The notes under the pieces are model-generated. The model was not told the origin of the DNA. It did no database searches and saw nothing but the letters and a program-made list of their open reading frames with translations. DNA of 64,000 bases from Bathymodiolus brooksi (lineage: Eukaryota > Mollusca > Bivalvia > Mytilida > Modiolidae): the NCBI GenBank assembly GCA_963680875.1, contig OY804589.1, forward strand, positions 17,318,413 to 17,382,412. The letters run 5' to 3'. Shown here in pieces: positions 62,749 through 64,000 of the stretch. The position numbers and the translations under genes were made by a program. Within the stretch, counting starts at the first letter, position 1. Each line of letters begins with the position of its first letter.

Positions 62749-63222
62749 TTGTTGTTTTACACTTCTTGCTTCCCTACTAATCGTGTTACCTATGAACCGT
62801 CCACGATTATCCGTCGATTGGTGATATTAATGATGTACGATTCCTTTTGTTTTTTCAATAAAAAAACATCCAGTGCCATCAGTTACCACCTAGAAAAGAC
62901 GTGTTGTAAAAACACACACAGAGAGCAAATTTCCAGTCAGCAGTTTGATATTAGGTCTACCATCAGAGAAAAACATGGATGGGTGATAGAGAAAAATATG
63001 TTGTCTGTTAACTGGATGAACCAGCAGCCTACATCTGAGGCACGGATGTTGCTCATTTGTTGTGGGTGTAAAACAAACTGCGCCACAAAACGTTGTTCTT
63101 GTATTTCACAAGAATTATCATGCACAGATGGCTGCAGATGCTCTGATATTTGTCAAGACACGAATCAAAGAGAGTCTCTATCAGAAAGAGATAGTGAAAG
63201 TGACAATGAGGAAGAAGATTAA
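62749..63222 (+). CDS. Cysteine-rich protein with acidic tail (partial gene or element remnant)
   Basis: A 157-codon frame. The first 70 residues are unremarkable and may be non-coding. From residue 75 it reads KHGWVIEKNMLSVNWMNQQP, then CCGCKTNCATKRCSCISQEL and SCTDGCRCSDICQD (cysteines 104, 105, 107, 111, 116, 118, 125, 129, 131, 135), then a Ser/Glu/Asp tail. The GW...W...P block followed by CxCKxxCxTxRCSC...CxxxCxC resembles a C-terminal module seen in many uncharacterised cnidarian, arthropod and molluscan proteins, often linked to mobile elements. It probably binds zinc. The true start, and any upstream exon, are unknown. Confidence 0.5.
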   Translation: MLFYTSCFPTNRVTYEPSTIIRRLVILMMYDSFCFFNKKTSSAISYHLEKTCCKNTHREQISSQQFDIRSTIREKHGWVIEKNMLSVNWMNQQPTSEARMLLICCGCKTNCATKRCSCISQELSCTDGCRCSDICQDTNQRESLSERDSESDNEEED

Positions 63223-63904
63223 AACGTGAAATTATAGTTCGCTGAAAAAGTACTGATTGTGCCGAATTATGAACCAAGCCAGCAGTAAGACCATTATGAC
63301 ATGGTACTTTTTTCTACGATTTTTCTATTGGATTTGAGAACTATTTCAAAACTGTGGTATTTTTTGTTTTGTTTTTCATTTTATTCCTGGATGAAAGTAA
63401 ATATTTCAATTGAATATTATTTGAAAAATTTGGACGAACTATTACGACATGTTCCTATTGTGATTTGCTGCCACTCCCACGCTATAGGAATTTGAGTGTA
63501 TTTAATTTTGAATCGGTTAAACTGCAAATGTCTTCGCAGACATGCCAATTGCTTTAAAAAAAAGATTTACTGATAGGTCTAGCAGCGCTTGGATGGTGTA
63601 ATCATCAGCTATAAAGAAAGCTTATTTTGGCTTAAAGGCGACAGGTGATGTCCATCTTGGTCCAAGTAGAGTAGGGACAATCACATGATAGCAATGTAAG
63701 AAGGGAATTTAACCCTTGCAAAATAGATTTAATATTTAATATGAAGAGATTCGACGATTCATTCACTTATATTATTATGCACGTTGGGATTAAATTATTG
63801 ACCAGACTAAACTTGGATTATTTCTATTGACGTTTAAGAATTGTTTTTATCTTCGTTAGTTCAAGTATTTCCACAGACAACTTTGTTTTGGTCACAGGTA
63901 CTCT
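63223..63904. other. No gene seen
   Basis: Non-coding DNA after the cysteine-rich frame. Confidence 0.45.
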
Positions 63905-64000
63905 CTGAAGTACAGACAACACAATGGCCTAAAGAACAAAAGGACAAACGAAGACTTACAAAAACTATGCAGAAAACTAAAGATCAAATATCACGATAAT
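63905..64000 (-). mobile_element. Repeat C, cut by the window end
   Basis: GTACAGACAACACAATGGCC, AGAACAAAAGGACAAACGAA, ACTTACAAAAACTATGCAGA and AACTAAAGATCAAATATCAC follow the repeat C order. The part next to the 3' terminus is missing. Confidence 0.8.

Overview
The window is about 65 percent A+T, has introns with GT-AG borders, and is packed with SINEs, LINE remnants, MITEs, minisatellites and palindromes, so it is nuclear DNA of an animal. The tRNA-derived SINE tails, the retroelement 3' ends (repeats C, D and E below) and the RecQ-like and tyrosine-recombinase fragments are of kinds I associate with bivalve molluscs. A marine bivalve is the best guess, by inference; the species is not determined. 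Host coding DNA is sparse. There are two convincing genes: a class A G-protein-coupled receptor in two coding exons (minus strand, 61262-60956 and 53954-53173), and a secreted glycine/tyrosine-rich protein (minus strand, coding exon ending at 15701) with a TATA box and a 5' exon near 17832-17895. A third, weaker candidate is a cysteine-rich, acidic-tailed protein (plus strand, 62749-63222).

Layout. 1-7400: tandem repeats, palindromes and two foldback elements, one holding a RecQ-like helicase fragment. 7380-8392: a TTAC-type microsatellite. 8700-12400: SINEs, a LINE tail and a MITE. 12630-14840: a decayed mobile element with tyrosine recombinase and SGNH-hydrolase parts. 15150-17900: the glycine-rich gene. 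18833-20590: a 92-bp satellite of about 19 units. 21000-34500: retroelement 3' ends, SINEs and MITEs. 34541-36312: a 1.77-kb foldback element with about 450-bp arms and a 50-bp tandem core. 36900-44400: SINEs, minisatellites and palindromes. 44500-52400: palindromes, a Harbinger-like MITE and two minisatellites. 53173-61262: the receptor gene, whose 7.0-kb intron holds a jockey/CR1-type LINE, two Harbinger-like MITEs, SINEs and one palindrome. 62300-64000: a palindrome, the cysteine-rich coding region and a retroelement tail cut by the window end.

The most unusual signal is a set of about 14 palindromes of 80-180 bp. Most have arms of unrelated sequence but the same fold: a long stem, usually one tandem GA/GA mismatch part-way along, a second GA/GA mismatch near the tip, a 2-5 bp covarying inner stem and a 3-5 nt loop. 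The structure, not the sequence, is shared, which suggests selection on, or propagation through, a folded single strand. GACGTC sites look enriched near them. I know of no description of this family, but I could not search.
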